A DNA stretch of 33,413 nt, taken from assembly GCA_019247795.1 (NCBI GenBank), contig JAFBAK010000176.1, forward strand, positions 1 through 33,413. Direction: 5' to 3'. The stretch's first letter is position 1. Every line of letters starts with the position of its first letter. This DNA is from Hyphomicrobiales bacterium. GTDB taxonomy: Bacteria > Pseudomonadota > Alphaproteobacteria > Rhizobiales > Beijerinckiaceae. The translations under genes and the position numbers were made by a program. This document shows, in pieces, positions 16,031 through 25,568 of the stretch. The notes under the pieces were generated by a model. That model saw only the letters and a list, made by a program, of their open reading frames with translations. It was not told the origin of the DNA and searched no databases.

Positions 16031-17410
16031 CTAGTGTGCCCCGAGATTGAAACCGCTCGATTTGAGCACCCGCGCTTGGGCCGACGCGACTTTGCCGACG
16101 CTGAAATCCTCGATCGCCGCCTCGAACAATCGGTGGAAATTGAGCTCCGCCGCCAAGTGCAGAAACACCGCGCCGAGGCCGATCGCGGCGCGGTCCATGA
16201 AGACGAATTCGCGCGGCACCGTGATCGGGCCCTTCTTCTTCAGCGCCATGTGCAGCTTGTAAGCCTCGCGCCTTCCGTATTCACCGGGTTTCACCCCGTC
16301 GGCGATGGAACGCACCCGATCTTCCGTCAAAGGGCCGTAGATGAAGCGCGCCCAGATGTTGAGCACCTCGATCAGGTCGCGCCTCAGGCCCCGGAAACCC
16401 CATGTCTCATAGGCATGCACGATGCGGGCCTCGTCGGCCTCCATAAGGCCGCGATAGAGATCGACGACGCCTTGCACGAAACTCGGCGGGAAGATGCGGA
16501 TGCAGCCATAATCGAGAAGGTTGATGCCGGCGGGCCTCGACGGGCCCTTGCGTCCCTTCTCCTCGAACACCGTGTAGTTTCCGAGGTGAGGATCGCCATG
16601 GATGATGCCGAAGCTCGAGAAGGGCAGCCACCACGCCTTGAACATCGCGACCGCAAGGCGATTGCGTGTCTCGAGATCGTCCTTCACATGGGCGAGGAGG
16701 CGCGTACCCTCGAGCCAGTCGAGAGTGAGGAGGCGCGAGGTCGAAAGCTCCGGGAAGACGCGGGGCACGCGCACCTCCGGCACCTTCCCGAGCATCAGTG
16801 CATAAGCCGCAGCGTGGCGCGCCTCGAGGCGATAATCGAGCTCCTCGCGGATGCGCGCGCCGATCTCTTTCATGATCTCCCGCGTGTCGATCGCCGGCTC
16901 CATGCGTCGATGAATGGCGAACAAGAGCTCGAGCTGCGCGAGATCGGCCTCGACCGCCGACTGCATGTCCGGATATTGCAGCTTGCAAGCGAGCCGCTCA
17001 CCTTTGAGTGAGGCGGCGCGATGCACCTGTCCGAGCGAGGCGGCGGCGGCGGGCGCGAGATCGAATTCACGGAAACGCTCTCGCCAATCGGCGCCGAGCT
17101 CAGCTCGCATGCGCCGGCTCACGAAGGCCGCGCCCATGGGCGGTGCCTCCGATTGCAGCTTCTGCAGCTCGGCGGCGTAATCGGCCGGCAATGCCTCCGG
17201 GATGGTCGCCATGAGCTGGGCGACCTTCATGATGGGACCCTTGAGGCCGCCGAGCGCGCGCGTCAGGGCCGCCGCATTGCCGGCGCCTCGATCCTTCGCG
17301 CCGAGGAGCCGTCCGCCCGCGATGCGCGCGGCGACCCCACCGACATTGGCGCCCACTCGCGCATACCGCGCGGCGCGCGCCGAGAAACGATTGGCCTCTT
17401 CGTCCTTCAT
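16031..17410 (-). CDS. ABC1/AarF family atypical kinase (UbiB-like)
   Basis: This 459-residue protein carries the marks of the ABC1/COQ8/UbiB family. They are the KxGQ-type motif as KVAQ (residues 62-65, with alanine for glycine), an alanine-rich nucleotide loop AAAASLGQVHRA (121-132), lysine 143 in ACKLQYP, EELDYRLEA, the catalytic HGDPHLGNY (near residue 270) and DYG in place of DFG. Family members act as ATPases or lipid-associated factors in ubiquinone synthesis. This protein lacks an obvious C-terminal membrane pair, unlike enterobacterial UbiB, so it belongs to the soluble subgroup. It is flanked by intergenic gaps of 79 and 216 bases; the upstream one contains a tandem repeat. Confidence 0.9.
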   Translation of the reverse strand: MKDEEANRFSARAARYARVGANVGGVAARIAGGRLLGAKDRGAGNAAALTRALGGLKGPIMKVAQLMATIPEALPADYAAELQKLQSEAPPMGAAFVSRRMRAELGADWRERFREFDLAPAAAASLGQVHRAASLKGERLACKLQYPDMQSAVEADLAQLELLFAIHRRMEPAIDTREIMKEIGARIREELDYRLEARHAAAYALMLGKVPEVRVPRVFPELSTSRLLTLDWLEGTRLLAHVKDDLETRNRLAVAMFKAWWLPFSSFGIIHGDPHLGNYTVFEEKGRKGPSRPAGINLLDYGCIRIFPPSFVQGVVDLYRGLMEADEARIVHAYETWGFRGLRRDLIEVLNIWARFIYGPLTEDRVRSIADGVKPGEYGRREAYKLHMALKKKGPITVPREFVFMDRAAIGLGAVFLHLAAELNFHRLFEAAIEDFSVGKVASAQARVLKSSGFNLGAH

Positions 17411-17524
17411 GGACCACCGATCAAAATTCTGCCTCGTCGGCTATACATTCGCCCCTTCGCGTCGCCTCGCTCACATAGGCGATCCCCGGTTCGGCCGCCA
17501 CATTCAGGAGATGGGTTCCCAAAA

Positions 17525-17572
17525 TTTACTTGGCTGGAAATTCACTTGACTGGAAATTCACTTGGCTGGAAG
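17525..17572. repeat. Three tandem 16-bp repeats upstream of the ABC1 kinase gene
   Basis: Three head-to-tail units of 16 bases: TTTACTTGGCTGGAAA (17525-17540), TTCACTTGACTGGAAA (17541-17556) and TTCACTTGGCTGGAAG (17557-17572). Units differ at only one to three positions. The array is noticeably more AT-rich than the flanks. It lies 115 bases upstream of the kinase start and 55 bases beyond the pepF stop codon. It could be a multi-site protein-binding region or a slipped-strand microsatellite. Confidence 0.85.
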
Positions 17573-17626
17573 TCAAGACGCAGCACCGCGCTCGTCCTGC
17601 TTGTCGCGTGGCGGAAACGAGCCGCC

Positions 17627-19477
17627 TCACCCCATCTCCTCGAGCTCGACGATCATGCGCTCGATGAGGGAGAGCCCGGCTTCCCAAAAAGTGGGGTCCC
17701 CGGCGTCGAGCCCGAAGGGCGCGAGGAGTTCGCGGTGATGCTTCGTGCCGCCGGCCCTCAGCATATCGAAATAGGCCTCGGCGAATCCGGGATGCGCCTT
17801 CTCGTAAACCGCGTAAAGCGAGTTCACGAGGCAATCACCGAACGCGTAGGCGTAGACATAGAAAGGCGAATGAATGAAATGGGGGATGTAGGTCCAGAAG
17901 GTCTCGTAGCCTTCCCCGAGACGGATCGCGGGACCGAGGCTCTCGCCTTGCACCGAAAGCCAGGTGGTGCAGATCTGGTCGGCGGTGAGTTCGCCCTCCT
18001 TTCGCTTGACGTGAATCTCGCGCTCGAAGGTGTAGAAGGCGATCTGGCGCACGACCGTGTTGATCATGTCCTCGACCTTTTGCGCCAACATCACTTTGCG
18101 CTCGGTCTTGTCCTTCGTCTCGTCGAGCAGTTTGCGGAAGGTGAGCATCTCGCCGAAGACCGAGGCGGTCTCGGCGAGCGTCAGCGGGGTCGGCGCCATG
18201 AGCGCGCCGTTCGGGGCCGCGAGCACCTGATGCACACCATGGCCGAGCTCATGGGCAAGCGTCATCACGTCGCGCGGCTTGCCCTGATAATTGAGCAGCA
18301 CATAGGGATGCGCCGAGGGCACCGTCGGATGGGCGAAAGCGCCCGGCGCCTTGCCCGGACGAACGGGCGCATCGATCCATCTCTCGGCGAAGAAGCGCTC
18401 GGCGATCGCCGCCATCTGTGGCGCAAAGCCGGCATAGGCCGAAAGCACCGTGTTCTTGGCATCGTCCCAGCGGATGGTGCGGTTCTCGACTTTCGGCAGG
18501 GGCGCGTTGCGGTCCCAGAAGTCGAGCGCGTCCTGGCCGAACCAGCGGGCCTTGAGCCGGTAATAGCGGTGCGAGAGGCGCGGATAGGCGGCGCGCACGG
18601 TCGCGACAAGGGCGTCCACCACCTCCGGCTCGACTCGGTTCGAGAGGTGGCGGGCATCGGCCACATCCGCAAAGCCGCGCCAGCGATCCGAGATGTCCTT
18701 GTCCTTGGCGAGCGTGTTGGTGATGAGCGAGAAGGTCCGCAGATTTTCCTTGAAGACTTTGGCGAGCGCCTCGGCCGCGCGCTTGCGGACGGCTCCATCC
18801 GTGTCCTGGAGCTTGTTGAGGGTTGGCTCGAGCGTGAGCTCTTCGCCATCCATATCGAAACGAAGCGCCGCCATGGTCTCGTCGAACAAGCGATTCCACG
18901 CCGAGGCGCCGCTCACCGATTTCTCGAGGAAGAGGCGCTCGAGCTTGTCCTCGAGCTGGTGAGGCTTCTCGCGCCTGATATCCTCGAGCCAGGGCCGGTA
19001 ATGCGAGAGCGGCGCCGTCGCGGCGGCCCTCATCAGCGCGTCGTCGTCGAGCTGGTTGAGCTCGAGCTGAAAGAAGAGCACATGCGTGCCGGCCGCCGTG
19101 AGACGCTCTTGCGTGTCGCCGTAAAGCTTGGCGCGAACGGGATCGCTGGTATCGCCCGCATAGACGAGGCCCACATAGGACATGAGGCGTCCCATGATCT
19201 CGTCGAGGCGCTCGTAACGCGCGATGGCCGCGTGCAGCGCCGTGCTCGCCTTTTCGCCCGAAAGCAGGCTCGAGAGCTTGCCCTGATAGGTCGCCGCGAA
19301 CGCCTTGCTTTCCTCATCCGCGAACGAGAGGTCGCGCCTGAGCTCCGGCGCGTCCATGCCGGGATAGAGGTCGGTGAGATTCCATTCGGGCAAAGAGCCG
19401 AGATCGTCCTTGGACGAGGCGCGCGAAGCGTCCCGCGCGAATGCGCTCATCACGATTTCGTGCGCGCTCATCGGCAT
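17627..19477 (-). CDS. pepF: M3 family oligoendopeptidase F
   Basis: The 616-residue zinc peptidase has HELGH at residues 409-413 and a downstream glutamate in TLAETASVFGE as third ligand. It also has WNLTDLYPG near the N-terminus and C-terminal FIHSPFYVYAYAFG, a strongly conserved PepF block. The family degrades oligopeptides of about 7-20 residues in the cytosol. ATG at 19477 is preferred; two in-frame ATGs follow (19471 and 19450) and the open frame extends to 19684 without homology-like sequence. The gene diverges from the sigma-54 regulator gene across a 308-base gap. Confidence 0.92.
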   Translation of the reverse strand: MPMSAHEIVMSAFARDASRASSKDDLGSLPEWNLTDLYPGMDAPELRRDLSFADEESKAFAATYQGKLSSLLSGEKASTALHAAIARYERLDEIMGRLMSYVGLVYAGDTSDPVRAKLYGDTQERLTAAGTHVLFFQLELNQLDDDALMRAAATAPLSHYRPWLEDIRREKPHQLEDKLERLFLEKSVSGASAWNRLFDETMAALRFDMDGEELTLEPTLNKLQDTDGAVRKRAAEALAKVFKENLRTFSLITNTLAKDKDISDRWRGFADVADARHLSNRVEPEVVDALVATVRAAYPRLSHRYYRLKARWFGQDALDFWDRNAPLPKVENRTIRWDDAKNTVLSAYAGFAPQMAAIAERFFAERWIDAPVRPGKAPGAFAHPTVPSAHPYVLLNYQGKPRDVMTLAHELGHGVHQVLAAPNGALMAPTPLTLAETASVFGEMLTFRKLLDETKDKTERKVMLAQKVEDMINTVVRQIAFYTFEREIHVKRKEGELTADQICTTWLSVQGESLGPAIRLGEGYETFWTYIPHFIHSPFYVYAYAFGDCLVNSLYAVYEKAHPGFAEAYFDMLRAGGTKHHRELLAPFGLDAGDPTFWEAGLSLIERMIVELEEMG

Positions 19478-19785
19478 TATTCTCGGCACGATCCTCACCT
19501 CGTTTTGATGTCGCGGAATGGCGAACCACCTGGAAAGCGGGTCCGCCGACGCGGGATAAAATAACGGGAACGTCAAAGCACGGAGCCAGTGTCGGACCCG
19601 GGCCGCGAAACCCATCGCCCATATTGCCCAGCAAGGCTTGCGGTTCAACTCGCGAGGCGCATCGATCGCCTGTCGATAACGCATCGAGGCGAGTGCGAGG
19701 ATTAGCGTTAATCGGACCTTTACCGGTGCGTTGCAGGATCGTCCCGAAACGAAATTCGAAGAACGACAAACCGTCGCGGAGCCCG
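19478..19785. promoter_or_regulatory. 308-base divergent intergenic region between pepF and the sigma-54 regulator
   Basis: The region should hold both promoters. I see an inverted repeat GATTA-GCGT-TAATC at 19700-19713, 72 bases before the regulator start, and two copies of CGCATCGA (around 19658 and 19680). No consensus -24/-12 or clear -35/-10 pair stands out. I find no small gene in it. Confidence 0.4.
19700..19713. promoter_or_regulatory. Short inverted repeat upstream of the response regulator
   Basis: GATTA (19700-19704) and TAATC (19709-19713) flank GCGT. It is a dyad of 5-base arms in an AT-rich pocket of GC-rich DNA, positioned as an operator would be. Autoregulation by the downstream Fis-type protein is possible but unproved. 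Confidence 0.3.
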
Positions 19786-21279
<1,494 letters not shown>

Positions 21280-21390
21280 GCCTGATACACGATTCGCGCA
21301 AATTTGACCGGAAACCGCCGGCTAACGCTCTTGTAATCGGCGCAATCGGCGACGATGTTGCACTCGCTTTCTACCGGATGGATTGATCAC

Positions 21391-23154
21391 ATGTCGCGCG
21401 AGTTCGACCGTCGTCGTTCGGCACCTCGTGCGATGTTCCTGCTGGCGCTTGCGGGCGCGCCCTTGGCAGCCATGGCGCCGTCATTCGCACAGGACATCAG
21501 CGGCGAGGGTCGGGCTTCGTCGACCGCTGTCGTTCTGCCCTTACCGCCTTACCCGCCTCCGATCTCCGGCTTCGACGAAAGCGATGGCCCAACGTCCGCT
21601 CCAAGGACGGGAATCGCTAAAAAAACCCCCGAAACCCTGTCGCGCGCACCTGTGCCCGCGCCGGAGCTTCGCACCGACCCAAGCCCCGCGCCTGCCGAGG
21701 CAAAGGAGAGATCGGCGCCCGCGGGTACGGCCGCTTCTTCTCCTACCGCTTCTTCTTCCACCGCAGCACCTTCCACCGCAGCGCCTTCTCCCGCAGCCCC
21801 GCTGGCCGTCGAGAACCCTGCCGATGCGTCCCGTGCGGCCTTCGCCAAAGCCTCGGAAAGCGCGTTTTTCCCGCGCCTCGGCAAGGCGGAACGGGGCGCG
21901 ATCACCGAATTCTACGAGGCTCGCGGCTTTGCGCCTTTGTGGCATGAGGACGGCGCCGCGACGAAAGCGGCCGCTTCCCTCATCGAACGAATGGCGCATG
22001 CGGGCGAAGAAGGTCTCGACCCGGATGATTACGCTGCCGGGGCAACGCCGCCTGCCTCGAACGAGGCAAAGGATGTGGCGGAAGCGGATTGGCGTCTTTC
22101 GGCAGCGCTTGTCTCCTATGCCCGCGACGCGCGCGGTGCGAGAATCGTGCCGAGCCGAATTTCCGGCTTGATCACGCCGAAGCTCTCGCTGCCCGATGCG
22201 TCGATCGTTCTCGAGACGGTATCGCGTGCCTCCGACCCAAGTTCCGCGCTCGAAGCCTTCAACCCGCGCGCCGAGGGCTACGTCAATTTGCGCACGGCGC
22301 TTCTGGCCTTGCGCGCCAAGACGGGGGCTCGTTCCGCAGCAAACAGCAACAGCACCGGCAGCACGGAGCTTGCGTCGGTCGAACGCCGTGGCGCCGCTGT
22401 GGACCAGGGCGCCGCTCGTCCCCTCTCGGCGCTTTCCTCGCGGCGCGTCGAAGCCGACATCATCGCCAATATGGAGCGTTGGCGCTGGCTGCCGCCCGAC
22501 CTCGGCGAGCGCTACATTCTCGTCAACGTACCCGAATTCACCTTGCGCTATGTGAACAACGGCATGCTTGTGCACGAGGCGCGCGTGATCGTGGGCAAGC
22601 CGACCTCACCCACGCCCTTGTTCTCGGCCGACATGAAATTCCTGGTGGTGAATCCTTCCTGGAATGTCCCGCCTTCCATCCTCAAGAAGGAGTTCCTGCC
22701 GAAGCTCGCCGAAGACCCGCTCTATGCCGAGCGGCAGGGATACGAGGTCGTGCAGCATGGCGACCACATCTCGATCCGGCAACCGCCTGGCGAGCGCAAC
22801 GCGCTTGGACGAATCAAATTCATGTTTCCGAACGATCACGCGGTTTATCTGCACGACACGCCGACGCGCAATCTGTTCGCTCAGTCCGAGCGCGCCTTCA
22901 GCCATGGCTGCGTGCGTGTCGAGCAGCCGTTCAAGCTCGCGGAATACGTGATGAATGACACTATCGCATGGCCGCAGCGGCGCATGGAGAAGATGGTCGG
23001 CGGCGGCGAGCGCACCATCAACTTGACCCAGGTTTTGCCCGTCCATCTCGCCTATTTCACGCTTGCGGCCGACGACCAGGGAAGGCTGCGCCGCTTCGGC
23101 GATCTCTATGGTCTCGACGCGAGACTTGAAGCGATGCTCACAGCAAAAAAGTAA
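21391..23154 (+). CDS. L,D-transpeptidase (YcbB/LdtD-like, YkuD catalytic domain)
   Basis: The 587-residue product has a Sec-type signal (basic SREFDRRRS, hydrophobic FLLALAGAPLAAMAP, likely cut near SFA-Q), then a long Pro/Ala/Ser-rich linker to about residue 145. A scaffold-like domain follows (ITEFYEARGFAPLWHEDGA), then the YkuD domain with catalytic SHGCVRVE (H505, C507). Such enzymes form 3-3 (mDAP-mDAP) peptidoglycan crosslinks or attach proteins to murein in the periplasm. I do not see the PG-binding repeat often found in YcbB between scaffold and catalytic parts; that stretch is a low-complexity spacer (SANSNSTGS). An in-frame ATG at 21355 is an alternative start. The next gene encodes a probable murein endopeptidase. 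Confidence 0.9.
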   Translation: MSREFDRRRSAPRAMFLLALAGAPLAAMAPSFAQDISGEGRASSTAVVLPLPPYPPPISGFDESDGPTSAPRTGIAKKTPETLSRAPVPAPELRTDPSPAPAEAKERSAPAGTAASSPTASSSTAAPSTAAPSPAAPLAVENPADASRAAFAKASESAFFPRLGKAERGAITEFYEARGFAPLWHEDGAATKAAASLIERMAHAGEEGLDPDDYAAGATPPASNEAKDVAEADWRLSAALVSYARDARGARIVPSRISGLITPKLSLPDASIVLETVSRASDPSSALEAFNPRAEGYVNLRTALLALRAKTGARSAANSNSTGSTELASVERRGAAVDQGAARPLSALSSRRVEADIIANMERWRWLPPDLGERYILVNVPEFTLRYVNNGMLVHEARVIVGKPTSPTPLFSADMKFLVVNPSWNVPPSILKKEFLPKLAEDPLYAERQGYEVVQHGDHISIRQPPGERNALGRIKFMFPNDHAVYLHDTPTRNLFAQSERAFSHGCVRVEQPFKLAEYVMNDTIAWPQRRMEKMVGGGERTINLTQVLPVHLAYFTLAADDQGRLRRFGDLYGLDARLEAMLTAKK

Positions 23155-23190
23155 ACCGATTAAGGAAATCGAGCGTCAAAATCTGGGCGC

Positions 23191-23220
23191 TTGACACCGT
23201 TTGGTCACGATTGCTTTGTA
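23191..23220 (+). promoter_or_regulatory. Possible promoter for the MepK-like gene
   Basis: TTGACA (23191-23196) is a perfect -35 element. The sequence at the -10 position, TTTGTA (23215-23220), is poor and the spacing is 18 bases. It lies in the 169-base gap between the transpeptidase and the DUF882 gene, 104 bases before the latter. A repeated GTTAA (23248 and 23261) lies further downstream. Confidence 0.25.
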
Positions 23221-23323
23221 CCCCCTCGCCACGCGGATTTGCAATCCGTTAATGAACGACGTTAAAACTGGGTCAACGCGGCGCAGACCGCATCGGCGAA
23301 GTCGCAAATCGGCGGGATGAGTT

Positions 23324-25324
23324 TTGCCAAGCTCGAGACCGAGATTCATTGCTGATCGACCGTTGCGCATCCCGGGCCTGGCGCTCGCGCTTTCCGTGGT
23401 CTTGGCATTTGTGCCGATATCGCTCGAGGGGGCAGGCGCGAACGGGGACACGCGAACCCTGTCCATCTTCAATGTCCACACCAATGAAAGTGGGACTGTC
23501 ACTTTCAAGCGCAACGGCGTTTACGACGCTGAAGGCCTCAAGCAGCTGAGCTGGTTATTGCGCGATTGGCGGCGCGACGAGCCGACTGCGATGAGCCCGC
23601 GCCTCTTCGATATCCTTTGGGAAGTGCACCAGGAGACAGGTTCTCAAGAGCCGTTCCACGCCGTTTCGGGGTATCGGTCGCCTGAGACGAATGCCATGCT
23701 GCGGCGCAATTCCCACCTGGTTGCCGAGCACAGTCAGCATATGCTCGGCAAGGCGATGGACTCCTTCCTCCCCGACGTTCCGATCGAGCGCATGCGCGAG
23801 ATCGCGATGCATCTTCAACGCGGCGGTGTCGGCTATTACCCGACGTCAGGCTCGCCTTTCGTTCATATCGATGCGGGAAGCGTGCGCGCCTGGCCGCGCA
23901 TGACGCGCGAGCAGCTCGCGCGCCTTTTCCCGGATGGCAAGACGGTGCACATTCCTGCCGACGGTCATCCGCTCCCCGGTTACGAAGAGGCGAAAGCGGA
24001 GATCCTGGCCGCAGGCGGCACGGTCGCAGGCTATACGGCCGTCGCCGAGGCCGATGCGGTGAGCACCGGCCATCATAAGAGCCTGTGGGCGGCACTCTTC
24101 GGCGGCGGTGAGGACGAGGACGAGGACGAGGCCATGGCCGCGAGCGGCCGGACGCTCTCACGCGCCGCCGCGGCGCGTCAATCGACGCAAATCGCCTCCT
24201 TGTCATCGAGCGCGGCGGTGCCGTCGAGCGGCAACGATGCCGGCGTTCACGCCTTCATCATGTCGCAGGCCGCGACCACTGCCACCGTGCAGCCGCCCTC
24301 GCCGGCCACCACAGCGCGCTCGCGTAATCTCCAGGCCGGCCGCACCACCGACGCGGCAACGCCGACGCAAGTGGCATCGGCAGGCGCGCCTTCGTCCGGC
24401 ACTCCGAGCTTCCTCAGCGCGTTGCGCGGCGATGCGACGGCATCCGATGCCGGAACGACGATCGCCGTGCGTTCGCCGCCCGACGCCCAGACGGGCACGA
24501 CCATCGCGCTGCGCTCCGAGCCGACCGATGAGCAGCAAGGCGACGCGACGGCGGGAAGCGTGATTGCCGCCTTCGCGCCCTTGCCGCCGCCCCGGCCGAA
24601 ATCGCTCCTGGAAATCGCTTCACTCGCCGAAATTCCACTTCCGCCGACGCGGCCCAATGACATCGACCCTGTCGCTCTTCGCTCATCGGCGAGCGCAGCC
24701 GCGGCGAATGCAGACGAGCCGAACACGGGCGAGCTCGTGACCCTCGATCACCCTCTGCCCCCGACCCGCCCGCAAGGCTTCGGTCTTGCGGCTTCCATGG
24801 CAGTTGCTTCCAATGATGCTCTGACAATACCCGTGCCTGTCATGGCGGCCGGTTTTGCGGCGGCCCAAAGACCGAATTCCCCGCTTCCCGCAAGCACGGC
24901 TGCGTCCGTCGCGGCAGTGCCGGCAGAGCCCAAGCCCCAGGTGGTGGGGCTCGATCATCCAATGCCGCCCGCTCGGCAAGTCGCCATGCTTCTTCCCGCG
25001 ACGAATGCGAGCGGCGCGGGTGACGCGAGCGCTGCTTCGGCGACGCCTGCCGGGCCTTCGCATCAAAGCCCGACGCCGGACGATGTTACAGCTCTCTTCG
25101 ACGCATCGGCTCTCGTCCCGGCGCACCGATTGCCGGTGACACAGGTCAAGGTCGCGAATGCGGTCGTGCGCGCGGCGCTGCCGAAAGTCGCGCAGGATGT
25201 CATTGCCCGTCCAAGCTCGACGGCGGGGCACTTCATGACCTCCGCAACTCCCCCCATCGCCAATCACTTCTCGGGCAAGGCCGTTCAGCCCCTCAACGCG
25301 CTGGGCTTTGCGACGACCGAATAG
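23324..25324 (+). CDS. DUF882 / M15 murein endopeptidase (MepK/YcbK-like) with long low-complexity tail
   Basis: The 666-residue product has a signal sequence (LALALSVVLAFVPISLEGAGA), then a DUF882/peptidase M15 domain in residues 45-190. Its marks are TLSIFNVHTNES, SGYRSPETN, the zinc ligands H139 and D146 in SQHMLGKAMD, and H181 in FVHIDAG. E. coli MepK (YcbK) of this family cuts peptidoglycan crosslinks, including the 3-3 type. After residue 250 the protein becomes about 415 residues of Ala/Ser/Thr/Pro-rich sequence, with an acidic GEDEDEDEA patch and four proline motifs: PLPPPRP at 419, PLPPTRP at 438, PLPPTRP at 477 and PMPPARQ at 546. The start is a TTG at 23324 with GGGATGAG just upstream; no in-frame ATG precedes the signal sequence. 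The tail is much longer than the catalytic family needs. Confidence 0.87.
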   Translation: MPSSRPRFIADRPLRIPGLALALSVVLAFVPISLEGAGANGDTRTLSIFNVHTNESGTVTFKRNGVYDAEGLKQLSWLLRDWRRDEPTAMSPRLFDILWEVHQETGSQEPFHAVSGYRSPETNAMLRRNSHLVAEHSQHMLGKAMDSFLPDVPIERMREIAMHLQRGGVGYYPTSGSPFVHIDAGSVRAWPRMTREQLARLFPDGKTVHIPADGHPLPGYEEAKAEILAAGGTVAGYTAVAEADAVSTGHHKSLWAALFGGGEDEDEDEAMAASGRTLSRAAAARQSTQIASLSSSAAVPSSGNDAGVHAFIMSQAATTATVQPPSPATTARSRNLQAGRTTDAATPTQVASAGAPSSGTPSFLSALRGDATASDAGTTIAVRSPPDAQTGTTIALRSEPTDEQQGDATAGSVIAAFAPLPPPRPKSLLEIASLAEIPLPPTRPNDIDPVALRSSASAAAANADEPNTGELVTLDHPLPPTRPQGFGLAASMAVASNDALTIPVPVMAAGFAAAQRPNSPLPASTAASVAAVPAEPKPQVVGLDHPMPPARQVAMLLPATNASGAGDASAASATPAGPSHQSPTPDDVTALFDASALVPAHRLPVTQVKVANAVVRAALPKVAQDVIARPSSTAGHFMTSATPPIANHFSGKAVQPLNALGFATTE

Positions 25325-25554
25325 CACGCACGCCTCCTTCCTCACGTCGGACGGGGCTCGCTCGGCCACACCGTAATCAGGCATACCTCCCAAGATGGCT
25401 CGAGGCCCTGCCGCTCTGGCGCGTCGCGATTGGCGCTGGTAAGTCGTTAGCGGAAAGGCGGGGGTGCGAATGCGCCGAGGCACTAACGAGAGATGACGGG
25501 CGCGAGCCACCACCGGCTGGCCCTCTCGGCCGCAGTGTATCGGCATCGGCACCC

Positions 25555-25563
25555 GGAGGGAGG
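25555..25563 (+). promoter_or_regulatory. Strong Shine-Dalgarno of the fadB-like gene
   Basis: GGAGGGAGG lies 5 bases before the ATG at 25569. It is the strongest ribosome-binding site in the window and fixes the start of the first gene of the CoA-ester block. The remaining 235 bases back to the DUF882 gene show no clear promoter or terminator. Confidence 0.7.
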
Positions 25564-25568
25564 AAAGC

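Noticed and set aside
17021-19564. Very long plus-strand open frame (847 codons) opposite the ABC1 kinase and pepF
   Set aside because: It runs antisense through two well-supported genes and the repeat between them; its translation shows no domain and is the usual mirror of GC-rich coding sequence.
23202-23214. Sigma-54 promoter (GG and GC elements) before the DUF882 gene
   Set aside because: The GG and GC are 8 bases apart rather than the required 10, so the sigma-54 geometry fails.
23249-23265. TTAA-N9-TTAA upstream of the DUF882 gene as a CtrA site
   Set aside because: The CtrA consensus needs a 7-base spacer and a trailing C; here the spacer is 9 bases and the second half is TTAAA.
23317-23355. 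Short ATG frame of 12 codons just before the DUF882 gene
   Set aside because: It overlaps the TTG start of the real gene in another frame and its GGGATGAG is better read as the ribosome-binding site; nothing supports a leader peptide.
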